Assembly (NCBI GenBank): GCA_016183065.1
Contig: JACPFF010000004.1
Coordinates: 62,001 to 126,000, forward strand
Direction of reading: 5' to 3'
Source of the DNA: Deltaproteobacteria bacterium
Lineage (GTDB): Bacteria > UBA10199 > GCA-002796325 > JACPFF01
Length of the DNA: 64,000 bases
A program made the position numbers and the translations under genes. Below, one piece after another: positions 19,309 through 28,756 of the stretch (its first letter is position 1; the number at the start of each line of letters is the position of its first letter). Under the pieces are notes generated by a model. The model was given only the letters and a program-made list of their open reading frames with translations. It was not told the origin of the DNA and made no database searches.

Positions 19309-20280
19309 ATGGGAGAGACAATTCGCCGCTTCATGCAGGAGAATTACCGGCATTTTAATGCCGCCGTCATGGTCGAGGCGGCAGAGGCCTGGATCCAGCT
19401 CTTGGAGCGTGGGGGGAAAATGTTGCTCACCATGGCCGGGGCCATGAGTACGGCGGAATTGGGGATCTCGCTTGCCGAGTTGATCCGTCAGGAGAAGGTC
19501 CACGGCATTTCGTGCACGGCCGCCAATCTGGAGGAGGACTTTTTCAACCTGGTCGCGCACGACCACTATGAACGGGTCCCCCACTACCGGCAGTTGTCCC
19601 CCGCCGATGAAGTTGCGCTGTATGATCGCGGACTCAATCGCGTCACGGATACGTGTATCCCCGAAGAGACCGCCATGCGAAAAATCGAGGGGGTCATTCG
19701 CAAATACTGGGCGGCAGCCGGTGAAAAAGGTGAGCGGTATTTTCCGTATGAATATTTCTACCAGATGATTCGTGGGGGTGACCTGCGGGCCGAATACCAG
19801 ATCGATCCGAAGCACTCGTGGGCCATTGCGGCCTGCGAGAAGCATCTCCCCATCTATACCCCGGGATGGGAAGATTCGACGCTGGCCAATATGTTTGTCG
19901 CCGATGTGATGAAAGGGTGGATCAGCGATTATCGGATCCTGAAGAGCGGGGTCGAACAGATGGCCCATCTTGTCGGTTGGTATCGCGAAAATACCGCAAA
20001 AGCGCCGATCGGATTCTTTCAGATCGGCGGCGGGATTGCCGGCGATTTTCCAATCTGCGTGGTGCCGTTGATTGCGCAGGATTTGCGCCAGGAGTGTCGT
20101 CTGTGGGGGTATTTCTGCCAGATCAGCGATAGCACAACCTCATTGGGCTCCTATAGCGGGGCCGTCCCCAATGAAAAAATCACCTGGGGCAAACTCGGCG
20201 CGGAGACACCCCGGTTTGTGATCGAATCCGATGCCACGATTGTGGCGCCATTGATCTTCAACTACGTCCTCGGTCGGTGA
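19309..20280 (+). CDS. Deoxyhypusine synthase-like protein
   Basis: 323 residues starting MGETIRRFMQENY, chosen because of the GAAGGAG site 6 bases upstream. The DHS fold is shown by MLLTMAGAMSTAELG (NAD-binding start), ISCTAANLEEDFFN, GFFQIGGGIAGDFP, and NEKITWGKL, whose lysine aligns with the spermidine-bound catalytic lysine of eukaryotic DHS. Bacteria lack eIF5A, so bacterial members are thought to make homospermidine or act on another amine; the actual role here is unknown. It is a standalone gene in the same direction as hemH. Confidence 0.85.
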   Translation: MGETIRRFMQENYRHFNAAVMVEAAEAWIQLLERGGKMLLTMAGAMSTAELGISLAELIRQEKVHGISCTAANLEEDFFNLVAHDHYERVPHYRQLSPADEVALYDRGLNRVTDTCIPEETAMRKIEGVIRKYWAAAGEKGERYFPYEYFYQMIRGGDLRAEYQIDPKHSWAIAACEKHLPIYTPGWEDSTLANMFVADVMKGWISDYRILKSGVEQMAHLVGWYRENTAKAPIGFFQIGGGIAGDFPICVVPLIAQDLRQECRLWGYFCQISDSTTSLGSYSGAVPNEKITWGKLGAETPRFVIESDATIVAPLIFNYVLGR

Positions 20281-20311
20281 ATAGCGATGAGAGAGATGCG
20301 TTTCATCGGTG

Positions 20312-23300
20312 TCACGCCACGGCAAATCGGGTGCTGCCGGGACCGAAGAGCGTATCCACGGCCGCAACCAGGTCCGGCGACGGAATGACCCGATAGTCGG
20401 CCGGAAGGCGCAGGACCGTCTCACTGCTATTGGGAATGATCAGGTGGAGAAACATCGGACACGATCCGCGGTATTGCTGCAACAGGGATTTCAGGCCTTC
20501 CAATTCCCCACGCGCCGCGCGATCCGCGCTGAGAGTCACATGGACACTCTGGGTCATCTTCTGCGGGGCCTCCTGCAGGGGGATCATCTCTTCGCAGATG
20601 ATTTTGACCGTCTCTTCATTGACATCGGTCGTGCCGAGCACAAAGAGTGGGGTCTCCGACTCGATGAGCGGCTTGGCCGCACTATAGGCCTCCGCGAAGA
20701 CGACGACGTCGATCACACCGTGGAGATCCTCGAGGGTGACAAAGGCCATGCGATCGCCCCGTTTCGTCGTGATTTCCCGGACACCGGCCGGGACACCACC
20801 GATCCGCACCCGTTGCCGGTCCCCGGCTTGGATCGCCGTATCCGTGCGATGGGAGGCACACTGCTGCAGGATGGTGGCATACTGCGCCAGGGGATGCCCG
20901 GTGATATAAAACCCGAGCGCCTCCTTTTCACCGGCCAACCGTTCGGTCTCGGACCATGGCGTGGCGGTCTGGTAGGTCGGTTGCTCTCCTGAGGGATCCG
21001 CCAACACGTGAAACAGATTCTCCTGACCGGACTCGCGTTCGCGCTGCCGCGCATTCCCGTAGTCGAGGGCGCGGTCGATCGAGACCCAGAGGATTTCACG
21101 CGCGGTCTTGAGTGAATCAAAGGCCCCGCATTTGATCAGGCTCTCGATGACCCGCCGGTTGACCCGCCGCGTATCGATCCGCTCGCAACATTGGAAAAGG
21201 TCCGTGAAGGGACCGTCTGTGGCACGTGCGGTCACGATCGATTCAATGGCGCTTTCGCCGACATGCTTCACAGCCGCCAGTCCGAACCGGATCTTGTGCG
21301 GCTCCACGACGGTGAAGGTCCGATCACAGGCATTGATATCGGGGGGGAGCATCTCGATGCCATGGGCCTTGGCGTCGTTCATGTAGCGCAGGACCTTGTC
21401 CGTAGATCCCATTTCATTGCTGAGGATCGCGGCAAAAAATTCGGTCGGGTAGTGGGTCTTGAAATAGGCGGTATGATACGAGACCAGGGCATACGCCACG
21501 GAATGCGCCTTGTTAAATCCATATCCCGCAAATTTTTCCATGAGATCGAAGATCTGCTCGGCCTTCTGCGGGGCCAAGCGGTTGGCCGCCGCGCCCGACA
21601 GGAACCGCGCCTTTTGCCGGGCCATCTCCTCCGGTTTCTTCTTCCCCATGGCGCGGCGCAAAAGGTCGGCCTCTCCCAACGAATAATTGGCAAGGAGGCT
21701 CGCAATCTGCATGACCTGTTCCTGATACAAAATCACCCCGTAGGAATCGCGCAAGATCGGTTCCAATGGGGGAAGGAGGTAGCTGATCGGCGTGCGGCCA
21801 TGCTTGCGATTGATAAAGTCGTCCACCATGCCGCTTCCCAAGGGTCCAGGGCGAAAGAGGGCCACCAGCGCCACGATATCCTCAAAGACCGATGGCCGCA
21901 GCCGCCCCACAAGGTCGGTCATCCCGTTACTTTCCAGCTGGAACACGCCCGCCGTATCTCCGCGACCGAGGAGCGCAAAGACCTCGGTGTCATCGAGCGG
22001 GATCTCCTCGAGACGGAGGGTCGGCGCACCCCCTGCGGCAATCAGGGCGATCGTGTCATGGAGGATCGTCAGTGTTTTGAGGCCGAGAAAGTCGAATTTG
22101 ATCAACCCGATCTTTTCCACCCCCTTCATGTCGAACTGGGTCACGATTTCATCGTTCGACCCGCGGTAGAGGGGGAGGAAGTCGGTCAGGGGGCGGTCGG
22201 AGATCACCACCCCGGCCGCATGGGTCGAGGCATGCCGCGGATAGCCTTCGAGGGCCTGGGCAATGGTGAGCAGACGGGCGACGCGCTCCTCTTTTTTGGC
22301 GAGGGCGGGGAGTTGCGGTTCTTGTTCCAGGGCGTCCGCGAGCGTGATCCCCAGCGTGTTCGGGATGAGCTTGGCAATGCGGTCGGCATCGCCATAGGAG
22401 AAACCCATGACCCGCGCGACATCGCGGACGACGGCTTTGGCCTTCATCTTGCCGAACGTGATGATCTGGCCCACGTTGCCGTATTTTTCCTGCACATAGC
22501 GGATCACGGCATCGCGCTTGCGCATGCAGAAGTCGATATCCATATCTGGCATGCTGATCCGTTCTGGATTGAGAAAACGTTCAAAGAAGAGCCCGAACCG
22601 GATCGGATCGATATCGGTGATCTGCAGGCAATACGCCACGAGGGATCCCGCGGCAGACCCGCGTCCGGGTCCCACGGGGATATCGTGGGTCTTGGCGTAG
22701 AGGATAAAGTCGGCCACAATGAGAAAATACCCGGAAAATCCCATCGTCGTGATACACTCGAGTTCTTCACGGAGGCGGGTGTCATATTGGGCGCGAAGCG
22801 CCGCGGGGTCGGTGGTGGTCCACCGCGCAATGAGGGGCCACCGTGTGTCGAGGCCCGCAAGGGCCTCTTCCCGCAGTTTCTCGTCGAGGGTCTTCCCTGC
22901 CGGGGCATCAAAGCGCGGAAAATGGTAGGTCTTGAAATCGAACTCGACGTGACACCGGTCGGCAATGGTCATGGTGCTGGCAAGGGCCTCCGGGAGATCC
23001 GCAAAGAGGGTGGCCATCTCATCGGGCGAGCGAAAGAAAAATTGATCGCTCGACATGCGGAGCCGTTTTTCGTCGTCGAGGGCCTTGCCGGTCTGGATGC
23101 AGAGGAGTGCATCGTGGGCGCCGGCCTCATGGGCCTCACAGTAATGGCAGTCGTTGGTGGCCACAAGGGGGCGCGAGTACCGCGCAGCGAGTGCCATGAG
23201 CTCGGGATTGACCTTCTCTTGTGCGGCGAGCCCGTGCCGCATGATTTCCACATAGACCTGTTCCTCACCAAACGTCTGGAGAAGCCATTCCATGGCGAGT

Positions 23301-23782
23301 GCGGCCCGCGGCGCATCGCCCTGTTCGAGTCGCCGCGCAATCTCCCCGGTGAGGCAGCCGGTGAGACAGAGCAATCCTTCTCCATATTCGGCCAGGAGTG
23401 GTTTGTCGATCCGCGGTTTGTAATAGAATCCATGGAGGTGGGCGATGCTGATGAGGCGGCACAAATTTTGATAGCCGGTCTGATTGGCGGCCAGCAAGGT
23501 GAGGTGGGAGAGAAATCCGCTCTCTCCCGGTCGAATGGTCCGATCAGTATGGAGGCCGTCGGTGAGGAGATAGACCTCGCAGCCAATAATCGGTTTCAGT
23601 CCGGCATCGGTCATGGTCTGATAAAATTCAATGGCGCCAAAGAGGTTCCCGTGATCGGTCATGGCCACTGCAGGCATGCCGCAGGCCTTGGCCTTCCGGG
23701 CCAGCCGGTCGATTGGATTGGCGCCGTCCAGGAGACTATAATAGGTATGGGTGTGGAGATGGACAAACGGGGCTGCGGACAT
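20312..23782 (-). CDS. dnaE: DNA polymerase III alpha subunit
   Basis: 1156 residues from ATG 23782 (MSAAPFVHLHTHTYYSLLDG); the frame is open 28 residues further up without support. Replicative polymerase, cytoplasmic. The N-terminal PHP domain has HLHTHT and MTDHGNLFG. The catalytic site carries GPGRGSAAGSLV and the aspartates of MPDMDIDFCMRKRD. Helix-hairpin-helix and OB-fold regions follow toward the C-terminus. Length is typical of DnaE1. A very long open frame on the opposite strand is only its shadow. The gene is divergent from the EF-G paralogue. Confidence 0.96.
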   Translation of the reverse strand: MSAAPFVHLHTHTYYSLLDGANPIDRLARKAKACGMPAVAMTDHGNLFGAIEFYQTMTDAGLKPIIGCEVYLLTDGLHTDRTIRPGESGFLSHLTLLAANQTGYQNLCRLISIAHLHGFYYKPRIDKPLLAEYGEGLLCLTGCLTGEIARRLEQGDAPRAALAMEWLLQTFGEEQVYVEIMRHGLAAQEKVNPELMALAARYSRPLVATNDCHYCEAHEAGAHDALLCIQTGKALDDEKRLRMSSDQFFFRSPDEMATLFADLPEALASTMTIADRCHVEFDFKTYHFPRFDAPAGKTLDEKLREEALAGLDTRWPLIARWTTTDPAALRAQYDTRLREELECITTMGFSGYFLIVADFILYAKTHDIPVGPGRGSAAGSLVAYCLQITDIDPIRFGLFFERFLNPERISMPDMDIDFCMRKRDAVIRYVQEKYGNVGQIITFGKMKAKAVVRDVARVMGFSYGDADRIAKLIPNTLGITLADALEQEPQLPALAKKEERVARLLTIAQALEGYPRHASTHAAGVVISDRPLTDFLPLYRGSNDEIVTQFDMKGVEKIGLIKFDFLGLKTLTILHDTIALIAAGGAPTLRLEEIPLDDTEVFALLGRGDTAGVFQLESNGMTDLVGRLRPSVFEDIVALVALFRPGPLGSGMVDDFINRKHGRTPISYLLPPLEPILRDSYGVILYQEQVMQIASLLANYSLGEADLLRRAMGKKKPEEMARQKARFLSGAAANRLAPQKAEQIFDLMEKFAGYGFNKAHSVAYALVSYHTAYFKTHYPTEFFAAILSNEMGSTDKVLRYMNDAKAHGIEMLPPDINACDRTFTVVEPHKIRFGLAAVKHVGESAIESIVTARATDGPFTDLFQCCERIDTRRVNRRVIESLIKCGAFDSLKTAREILWVSIDRALDYGNARQRERESGQENLFHVLADPSGEQPTYQTATPWSETERLAGEKEALGFYITGHPLAQYATILQQCASHRTDTAIQAGDRQRVRIGGVPAGVREITTKRGDRMAFVTLEDLHGVIDVVVFAEAYSAAKPLIESETPLFVLGTTDVNEETVKIICEEMIPLQEAPQKMTQSVHVTLSADRAARGELEGLKSLLQQYRGSCPMFLHLIIPNSSETVLRLPADYRVIPSPDLVAAVDTLFGPGSTRFAVA

Positions 23783-24051
23783 CCCCGTGCAGCTACCGGA
23801 TCTCTGCCGGGCGTGCAACTCCTTTGCGGAGAGACGACGCTCAGCGCGGTGTCGACGATTGTGCAATGGTCAGCGGAACCGCATGCCCGTTCCGAGGCGA
23901 GGGGATCGCTCGTCGGGTAGGCGGTTGGCTCGCCATCGATGGGCCCCACTTTCTATTGCCGCCCATCGAAAGATTCGCTAGGTCTTTCTTCAATGACCCG
24001 CGGGTCCATCATCCATTCCTCGAACAACCTTGCTCACGTCAGGAGGTCGCT
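23783..24051. promoter_or_regulatory. Divergent promoter region dnaE / EF-G paralogue
   Basis: 269 bases between two divergent starts. The right end has a strong AGGAGG ribosome site 5 bases before the EF-G-like ATG. No clear sigma-factor boxes or hairpins were seen by eye. Confidence 0.4.
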
Positions 24052-26142
24052 ATGAAGGTCTATCCACCGGAGAAGATCCGGAATCTGGTCTTTGTTGGGG
24101 CGCGGGGCGTTGGGAAAACGACATTTCTTGACGCCCTGGCTTTTATTGGCGGCCTCAATTCCCGCCACGGCCATGTCGCCGATGGTACGTCGTTTTTTGA
24201 TACCGATCCTGCGGCCGTAAAGCGGCAGGCCACGGTGCAGGGGAGTTGCGCGTCTCTTGAGTGGAAGGGCTGTAAGGTGACCCTCCTCGATACCCCCGGC
24301 TTTGCCGATTTTTTTGGCGATGCCATCGCCAATATCTGTGCGGCCGACATCGTGGTCCTCTGCGTGGATGCCGTCAACGGGGTCCAGATTCATACCAAGC
24401 GCCTCTCTGAATTTGCGCGGCAGCATCGGAAACCGATCGTGCTCCTCCTCACCAAGATGGATCACCCACAGGCCAATGCCCAGGCGACCCTGGCGCGCTG
24501 TCGGGAGGCGCTCGACGCGCGCTTCGCGCTGATGCAGATGCCGATCGGATCCGGCCCGCAATTCGCCGGCGTGGTCGGGCTCTTTCATCTCAGGGCGTAT
24601 ACGACGGCGGCCGGGCGAACAACCGTAGTCGATGCGTCGGGCGAACTCTTGTCGCAGGCCATGGCGACGCGGACCGAGATCATGGATGATATTGCCGAGA
24701 CCGATGAAACCTTGATGGAAAAATATCTGGCGGGAACACCCCTGAGCGATGCCGACCTTCATCACGGCATGGCCAAGGGGATCGACGAGGGGACGGTCAT
24801 TCCGGTCGTTTTTTCGAGTGGGGCAACCCTAGCCGGTGGCGAGGCCTTTCTCAACATGGCGGTCGACTGGCTCCCGGGCCCGCACGAGGTCCCGGAGCGC
24901 ACGTGGGAGACGACTCCGGGAAGCGCCGTCACACTGGCGGCGGATTCCCGCGGAAAAGTCGTGGCGCATATTTTTCGCGTCACGGCCGATCCGGGCATCG
25001 GGGAGGTCTTTTTCTTCCGCGTGATCCGGGGGAGCATTGCGCACGGGATGGATCTCTACAATGCGCAGCGACAATCCACAGAACGGATGGGGCATCTCTT
25101 TGTGGTGCAGGGCCGGGAGCGGATTGAGGTCGCGGAATTGACGGCCGGGGATATTGGGGCCGTGGCGAAACTCAAACTCTCCGGGGTGAATGACACGCTC
25201 TGTGACAAGGCGGAGATCGGCCGATGTCCGGCCATTCCCTTTCCCGTCCCCATGGTGCAATTGGCAATCACCCCCAAGACCAAGGCCGATCAGGACAAGC
25301 TCGGCGGTGCACTCTCAAAGCTGACGACGATCGATCCGACCTTCACGGTCCACGTCGATCCGCAATTTCACGAAACAGTCATTGCAGGGCTCGGCGAGAT
25401 CCACCTCGAGGTGATGCTCGAACGGCTGCACGAGCGCTACAAGATCGAGTTCGATGTGGGACGACCCCACATCCCCTACAAAGAACGCCTCCAGAAAAAA
25501 GTGAAAGTGCAGGGAAAATATAAAAAACAATCCGGTGGTCGTGGCCAGTATGGGGATTGCTCGATTGAAGTCACGCCGCTCCCGATCGGGTCGGGGGTTG
25601 TCTTCGAAGAACATATCTTTGGCGGGGCCATTCCCGGAAAGTATCTCCCGGCCATCGAGAAGGGGGTGCGTGAGGCCATGCAACGGGGGGGACTTGCCGG
25701 CTATCCGCTCGACGATGTCAAGGTCGATGTAGTCGACGGCAGCTATCACGATGTCGATTCGTCGGACATGGCCTTCCAGATCGCCGGGTCGATGGCGATC
25801 AAGAAGGCGCAGGACGAGGCGCGATCCGTGTTGATCGAGCCGATCATGGATGTCGATATCACCACCCCACAGACCTTTGTCGGGGATTTGACGAGCGATA
25901 TCAGCGGACGGGTGGGGCGTGTCCAGGGGATGGAAAATATGGGCGATCACACCGTCATTCATGCACAGATTCCGCTGGCGCAATTGCATGCCTATGCCAC
26001 ACAATTGCGGGCCATCACCCGCGGGGCCGCGAGTCACACGATGCATTTTTCCCACTATGATGTCGTTCCGGCGCACCTGGCCGAGAAGGTCATTGCAGCG
26101 GCCCGGCGTGAACACGATGTCACCGAGAAACGCGCGGGCTGA
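24052..26142 (+). CDS. Elongation factor G-like GTPase (EF-G paralogue)
   Basis: 696 residues, start set by the AGGAGG site. The five-domain layout of EF-G is present: G1 GARGVGKT (16-23), G3 DTPGFADF, G4 TKMD, then domains II-V including GEIHLEVMLERL and a C-terminal FVGDLTSDISGRVGRVQGM segment. Canonical EF-G has AHIDAGKTT at G1 and RGITI in switch I; both are replaced here (ARGVGKTT, QATVQGSCASL). It is therefore the divergent EF-G-like/FusA2 type rather than the main translocase. Such paralogues act in ribosome recycling or are of unknown role. Confidence 0.88.
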   Translation: MKVYPPEKIRNLVFVGARGVGKTTFLDALAFIGGLNSRHGHVADGTSFFDTDPAAVKRQATVQGSCASLEWKGCKVTLLDTPGFADFFGDAIANICAADIVVLCVDAVNGVQIHTKRLSEFARQHRKPIVLLLTKMDHPQANAQATLARCREALDARFALMQMPIGSGPQFAGVVGLFHLRAYTTAAGRTTVVDASGELLSQAMATRTEIMDDIAETDETLMEKYLAGTPLSDADLHHGMAKGIDEGTVIPVVFSSGATLAGGEAFLNMAVDWLPGPHEVPERTWETTPGSAVTLAADSRGKVVAHIFRVTADPGIGEVFFFRVIRGSIAHGMDLYNAQRQSTERMGHLFVVQGRERIEVAELTAGDIGAVAKLKLSGVNDTLCDKAEIGRCPAIPFPVPMVQLAITPKTKADQDKLGGALSKLTTIDPTFTVHVDPQFHETVIAGLGEIHLEVMLERLHERYKIEFDVGRPHIPYKERLQKKVKVQGKYKKQSGGRGQYGDCSIEVTPLPIGSGVVFEEHIFGGAIPGKYLPAIEKGVREAMQRGGLAGYPLDDVKVDVVDGSYHDVDSSDMAFQIAGSMAIKKAQDEARSVLIEPIMDVDITTPQTFVGDLTSDISGRVGRVQGMENMGDHTVIHAQIPLAQLHAYATQLRAITRGAASHTMHFSHYDVVPAHLAEKVIAAARREHDVTEKRAG

Positions 26143-26277
26143 AGACGTCCGGCGATGACGCAACCGATAGGCCTTTGGTGATGACTGCGGCCCGCCACCC
26201 GTTCGGGGGTGGTGCCAACAGGTCCTCCAATAGAGGCTGTTGCATTCCCTGCGCCTTTCTGGCAAGACCGCGCCCGT

Positions 26278-27378
26278 ATGGGATTCAATTGTGGGATCGT
26301 CGGTCTCCCCAACGTGGGGAAATCGACCATTTTTAATGCGCTCACCAGCGCGGCAGCCGCCGCGGAAAACTTCCCGTTTTGCACCATTGAACCGAATACC
26401 GGCATTGTGCCGTTGCGCGATCCCCGCCTCGACCGGATGGCGGCGATCAGCGAGTCGGCCAAGGTGACGCCGACGACCATGGAGTTTGTCGACATTGCCG
26501 GGCTGGTCAAGGGGGCGAGTCAGGGCGAAGGACTCGGGAATCAGTTTTTGGCGCACATCCGTGCCGTCGATGCCATCGTGCAAGTGGTGCGCTGCTTTGA
26601 CGACCCCGATGTGGTGCATGTGCATGGGGTCATCAATCCGGTGGAAGATGCCGACGTGGTCAATCTCGAACTCCTCTTCGCCGACCTTGAGACCGTGGAA
26701 CGCCGCGCGGAGAAGGTCGAGAAACTTGCCCGCGTGGGAAAAAAAGAGAGTGTCGTGGAGGCGGAACTCCTTGGGCGGTATCGTGAGGCCTTACGCGATA
26801 ATCGCCCCGCACGATCGGTGGCGGTGACTGCCGAGGAACAGTCGATCGTCCAGTCATGGCAATTACTGACGAACAAGCCGATGCTCTATGTGGCCAACGT
26901 GGGGGAAAAAGCCTTGAAGATGCTCCCCACCCATCGGTCGTACCAACAATTTGTGGTATTCGCGAAGACGACGGGTGCCGTCGTGGTGCCGATTTGCGGG
27001 GCGATCGAGTCGGAGATTGCGCAACTCGCGCCCTCGGATCGGGCGGTGTTTTTGGCCGATGTCGGCCTTGAAGCATCGGGCCTTGATCGCCTGGCCCATG
27101 CCGGGCATCGCCTGTTGCACCTGATCGCCTTTTTTACCACCGGCCCCAAAGAGACGCGCGCCTGGACGGTCCGCGAGGGGACCACGGCCCCGGAGGCCGC
27201 GGGGAAGATCCACAGCGATCTCGAACGCGGCTTCATTCGCGCCGAGACCTATCAGTGCGACGAACTCTTTGTGCATGGTTCGGAGGCCGCGCTGCGGGCC
27301 AAGGGATTGATTCGGCAAGAGGGAAAGGCGTACATCGTCTGCGATGGCGACGTCATGTTTTTCAAGTTTCACGTCTAG
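26278..27378 (+). CDS. ychF: Redox-regulated ATPase/GTPase YchF (OLA1 family)
   Basis: 366 residues from ATG 26278 (MGFNCGIVGLPNVGKSTIF). Obg-related nucleotidase that binds ribosomes and prefers ATP in studied members. Visible are the P-loop GLPNVGKS, the EFVDIAGLVKGAS G3 region with long coiled-coil insert (ERRAEKVEKLARVGKKE), and a TGS domain at the C-terminus (AWTVREGTTAPEAAGKIHSDLERGF). Length matches the family (about 363). It ends with TAG. It lies 135 bases after the EF-G paralogue on the same strand. Confidence 0.95.
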   Translation: MGFNCGIVGLPNVGKSTIFNALTSAAAAAENFPFCTIEPNTGIVPLRDPRLDRMAAISESAKVTPTTMEFVDIAGLVKGASQGEGLGNQFLAHIRAVDAIVQVVRCFDDPDVVHVHGVINPVEDADVVNLELLFADLETVERRAEKVEKLARVGKKESVVEAELLGRYREALRDNRPARSVAVTAEEQSIVQSWQLLTNKPMLYVANVGEKALKMLPTHRSYQQFVVFAKTTGAVVVPICGAIESEIAQLAPSDRAVFLADVGLEASGLDRLAHAGHRLLHLIAFFTTGPKETRAWTVREGTTAPEAAGKIHSDLERGFIRAETYQCDELFVHGSEAALRAKGLIRQEGKAYIVCDGDVMFFKFHV

Positions 27379-27562
27379 ATTCCCGCGGGGAGGCCCAGGG
27401 GAATCTCTCCAGCGAGCTCGGCGGGCGTGAGAGGCGACACGCAGGCCTATCTCTCGGCGCTCGGCATGCAGACCATCGTGAGGAAGAAGAAGTGAGTGCG
27501 TTCTCATTACGTGCATGCATGCGACTTGCCAATCAGCGCCTGATTTGTCATAGAAGCACACT
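27379..27562. other. Intergenic spacer with possible gene remnant
   Basis: 184 bases. A short frame around 27430-27495 encodes a protein-like stretch (GDTQAYLSALGMQTIVRKKK then stop) that has no start of its own. It may be the tail of a deleted gene. No terminator hairpin with a U-run was found. Confidence 0.3.
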
Positions 27563-28711
27563 ATGCGACGTGATTTGCGCGATCTCCCGGTTGGGGAATT
27601 GGCCGGTGTTGCCGAGGCCGCAGGGCTGAAGGCCTATGGGGCCAGGCAGCTCTATGACTGGCTCTACCGGCAGGGGGCGACGAGCTTTGAGGCCATGACC
27701 AATCTGTCGGCCACGGTGCGTGCGCGGTTGGCTGAAGCCTACGATCTGCGCACGATGGTCCCTTCGACCACCCAAGAGGCCCGCGACGGGACGACAAAGC
27801 TCCTCTTTAGACTTGATACCTCAAGACCGCCGCAGGCGGTCAGCGAGCACCGCGAGCGAGAAGGGGAGGCTCCACCGGCTTTGCCGGTGGAGGGGGCGAC
27901 GCGAGCCCCTCAGATCGAAACGGTGGTCATCCCGGCCAATCGCCGTGATCACAGCCCACGGCGCACGCTCTGTATCTCGACGCAGGCGGGGTGCGCCATG
28001 GGATGCACCTTCTGTCACACCGGGACTATGGGGTTGGTACGGCAGCTCACGCAGGGAGAGATCCTCGGACAGATCTTGGCCGCACGGGCGATGCTTGCAG
28101 GACGTGGCGAGGCGCTGACGAACATTGTCTTGATGGGGATGGGTGAACCCCTCCATAATTATGAACAGACCGTGGCCGCGGTGCGGATCATGATCGACGA
28201 CCGCGGACTCGGCTTTGGCAAACGCCGCGTCACGCTCTCCACCGTGGGGCTTGCTCCGGCGATCCGGCGGCTGGCTGACGAACAACTCGGGACCAAGCTC
28301 GCGCTCTCGCTCCATGCCACGACCGACGAGCAACGGCAGGCCTTGATCCCCATGGCCCGCAAGTATCCATTACGCGAGGTCCTCGATGCGTGTCACTATT
28401 ATTGTCGCCGCCAAACCCATCGCGATGCGCGCGTGACCTTCGAATATGTATTGTTGCGCGGCGTGAACGATCTCCCGGACGATGCACACCGGTTGGTACG
28501 GATCGCGTCGCACCTGCCGAGCAAAGTGAATCTCATCCCGTGGAATCCCTATCCGGGGGCTCGATGGGAGCGACCGGAAGAGACGCGTATCGGGCGTTTT
28601 GCGGAGCTCTTGCAATCGAGCGGGATTCAGGTCAATACCCGGATCAGCCGCGGACAGGAGATCCTGGCCGCATGTGGGCAGTTGGCGGTGGGCCCAGCGC
28701 GGCCTGAATGA
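27563..28711 (+). CDS. rlmN: 23S rRNA/tRNA adenine-C2 methyltransferase RlmN, carrying an in-frame repeat
   Basis: 382 residues. Radical-SAM enzyme that methylates A2503 of 23S rRNA and A37 of some tRNAs. The Fe-S cluster motif C-x3-C-x2-C is at C144, C148 and C151 (GCAMGCTFC). The GMGEPL segment and the C-terminal methyl-carrying cysteine in ILAACGQL (C371) are present, so the active site looks intact. Residues 86-117 do not belong to the family: normal RlmN goes from LLF-x-L almost directly to IETV. This insert is encoded by repeat copy C. It starts 184 bases after ychF and is followed by the MTA phosphorylase. Confidence 0.93.
   Translation: MRRDLRDLPVGELAGVAEAAGLKAYGARQLYDWLYRQGATSFEAMTNLSATVRARLAEAYDLRTMVPSTTQEARDGTTKLLFRLDTSRPPQAVSEHREREGEAPPALPVEGATRAPQIETVVIPANRRDHSPRRTLCISTQAGCAMGCTFCHTGTMGLVRQLTQGEILGQILAARAMLAGRGEALTNIVLMGMGEPLHNYEQTVAAVRIMIDDRGLGFGKRRVTLSTVGLAPAIRRLADEQLGTKLALSLHATTDEQRQALIPMARKYPLREVLDACHYYCRRQTHRDARVTFEYVLLRGVNDLPDDAHRLVRIASHLPSKVNLIPWNPYPGARWERPEETRIGRFAELLQSSGIQVNTRISRGQEILAACGQLAVGPARPE
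27818..27913. repeat. Modular palindromic repeat, copy C, inside rlmN coding sequence
   Basis: In reverse orientation it matches the family: AGGGGCTCGCGTCGCCCCC, then a hairpin with arms CTCCACCGGC and GCCGGTGGAG around AAA, then CCTCCCC and the TCGCTCGCGGTGCTCGCT module. A second small hairpin (GACCGCC-GCA-GGCGGTC) sits at its left. The insert is 96 bases, a multiple of three, and adds 32 codons with no stop. Its frame reads REREGEAPPALPVEGAT. Confidence 0.92.
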
Positions 28712-28756
28712 GAGGATGGGATGATGGATGGTGACAGCGGGAGTGGGAGCGGAGAG

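Noticed and set aside
21191-23920. A 909-codon open frame on the + strand
   Set aside because: It lies opposite dnaE, whose motifs are all in the minus-strand frame; the translation is Gly/Arg/His-rich and lacks any domain. It is a shadow produced by high GC.
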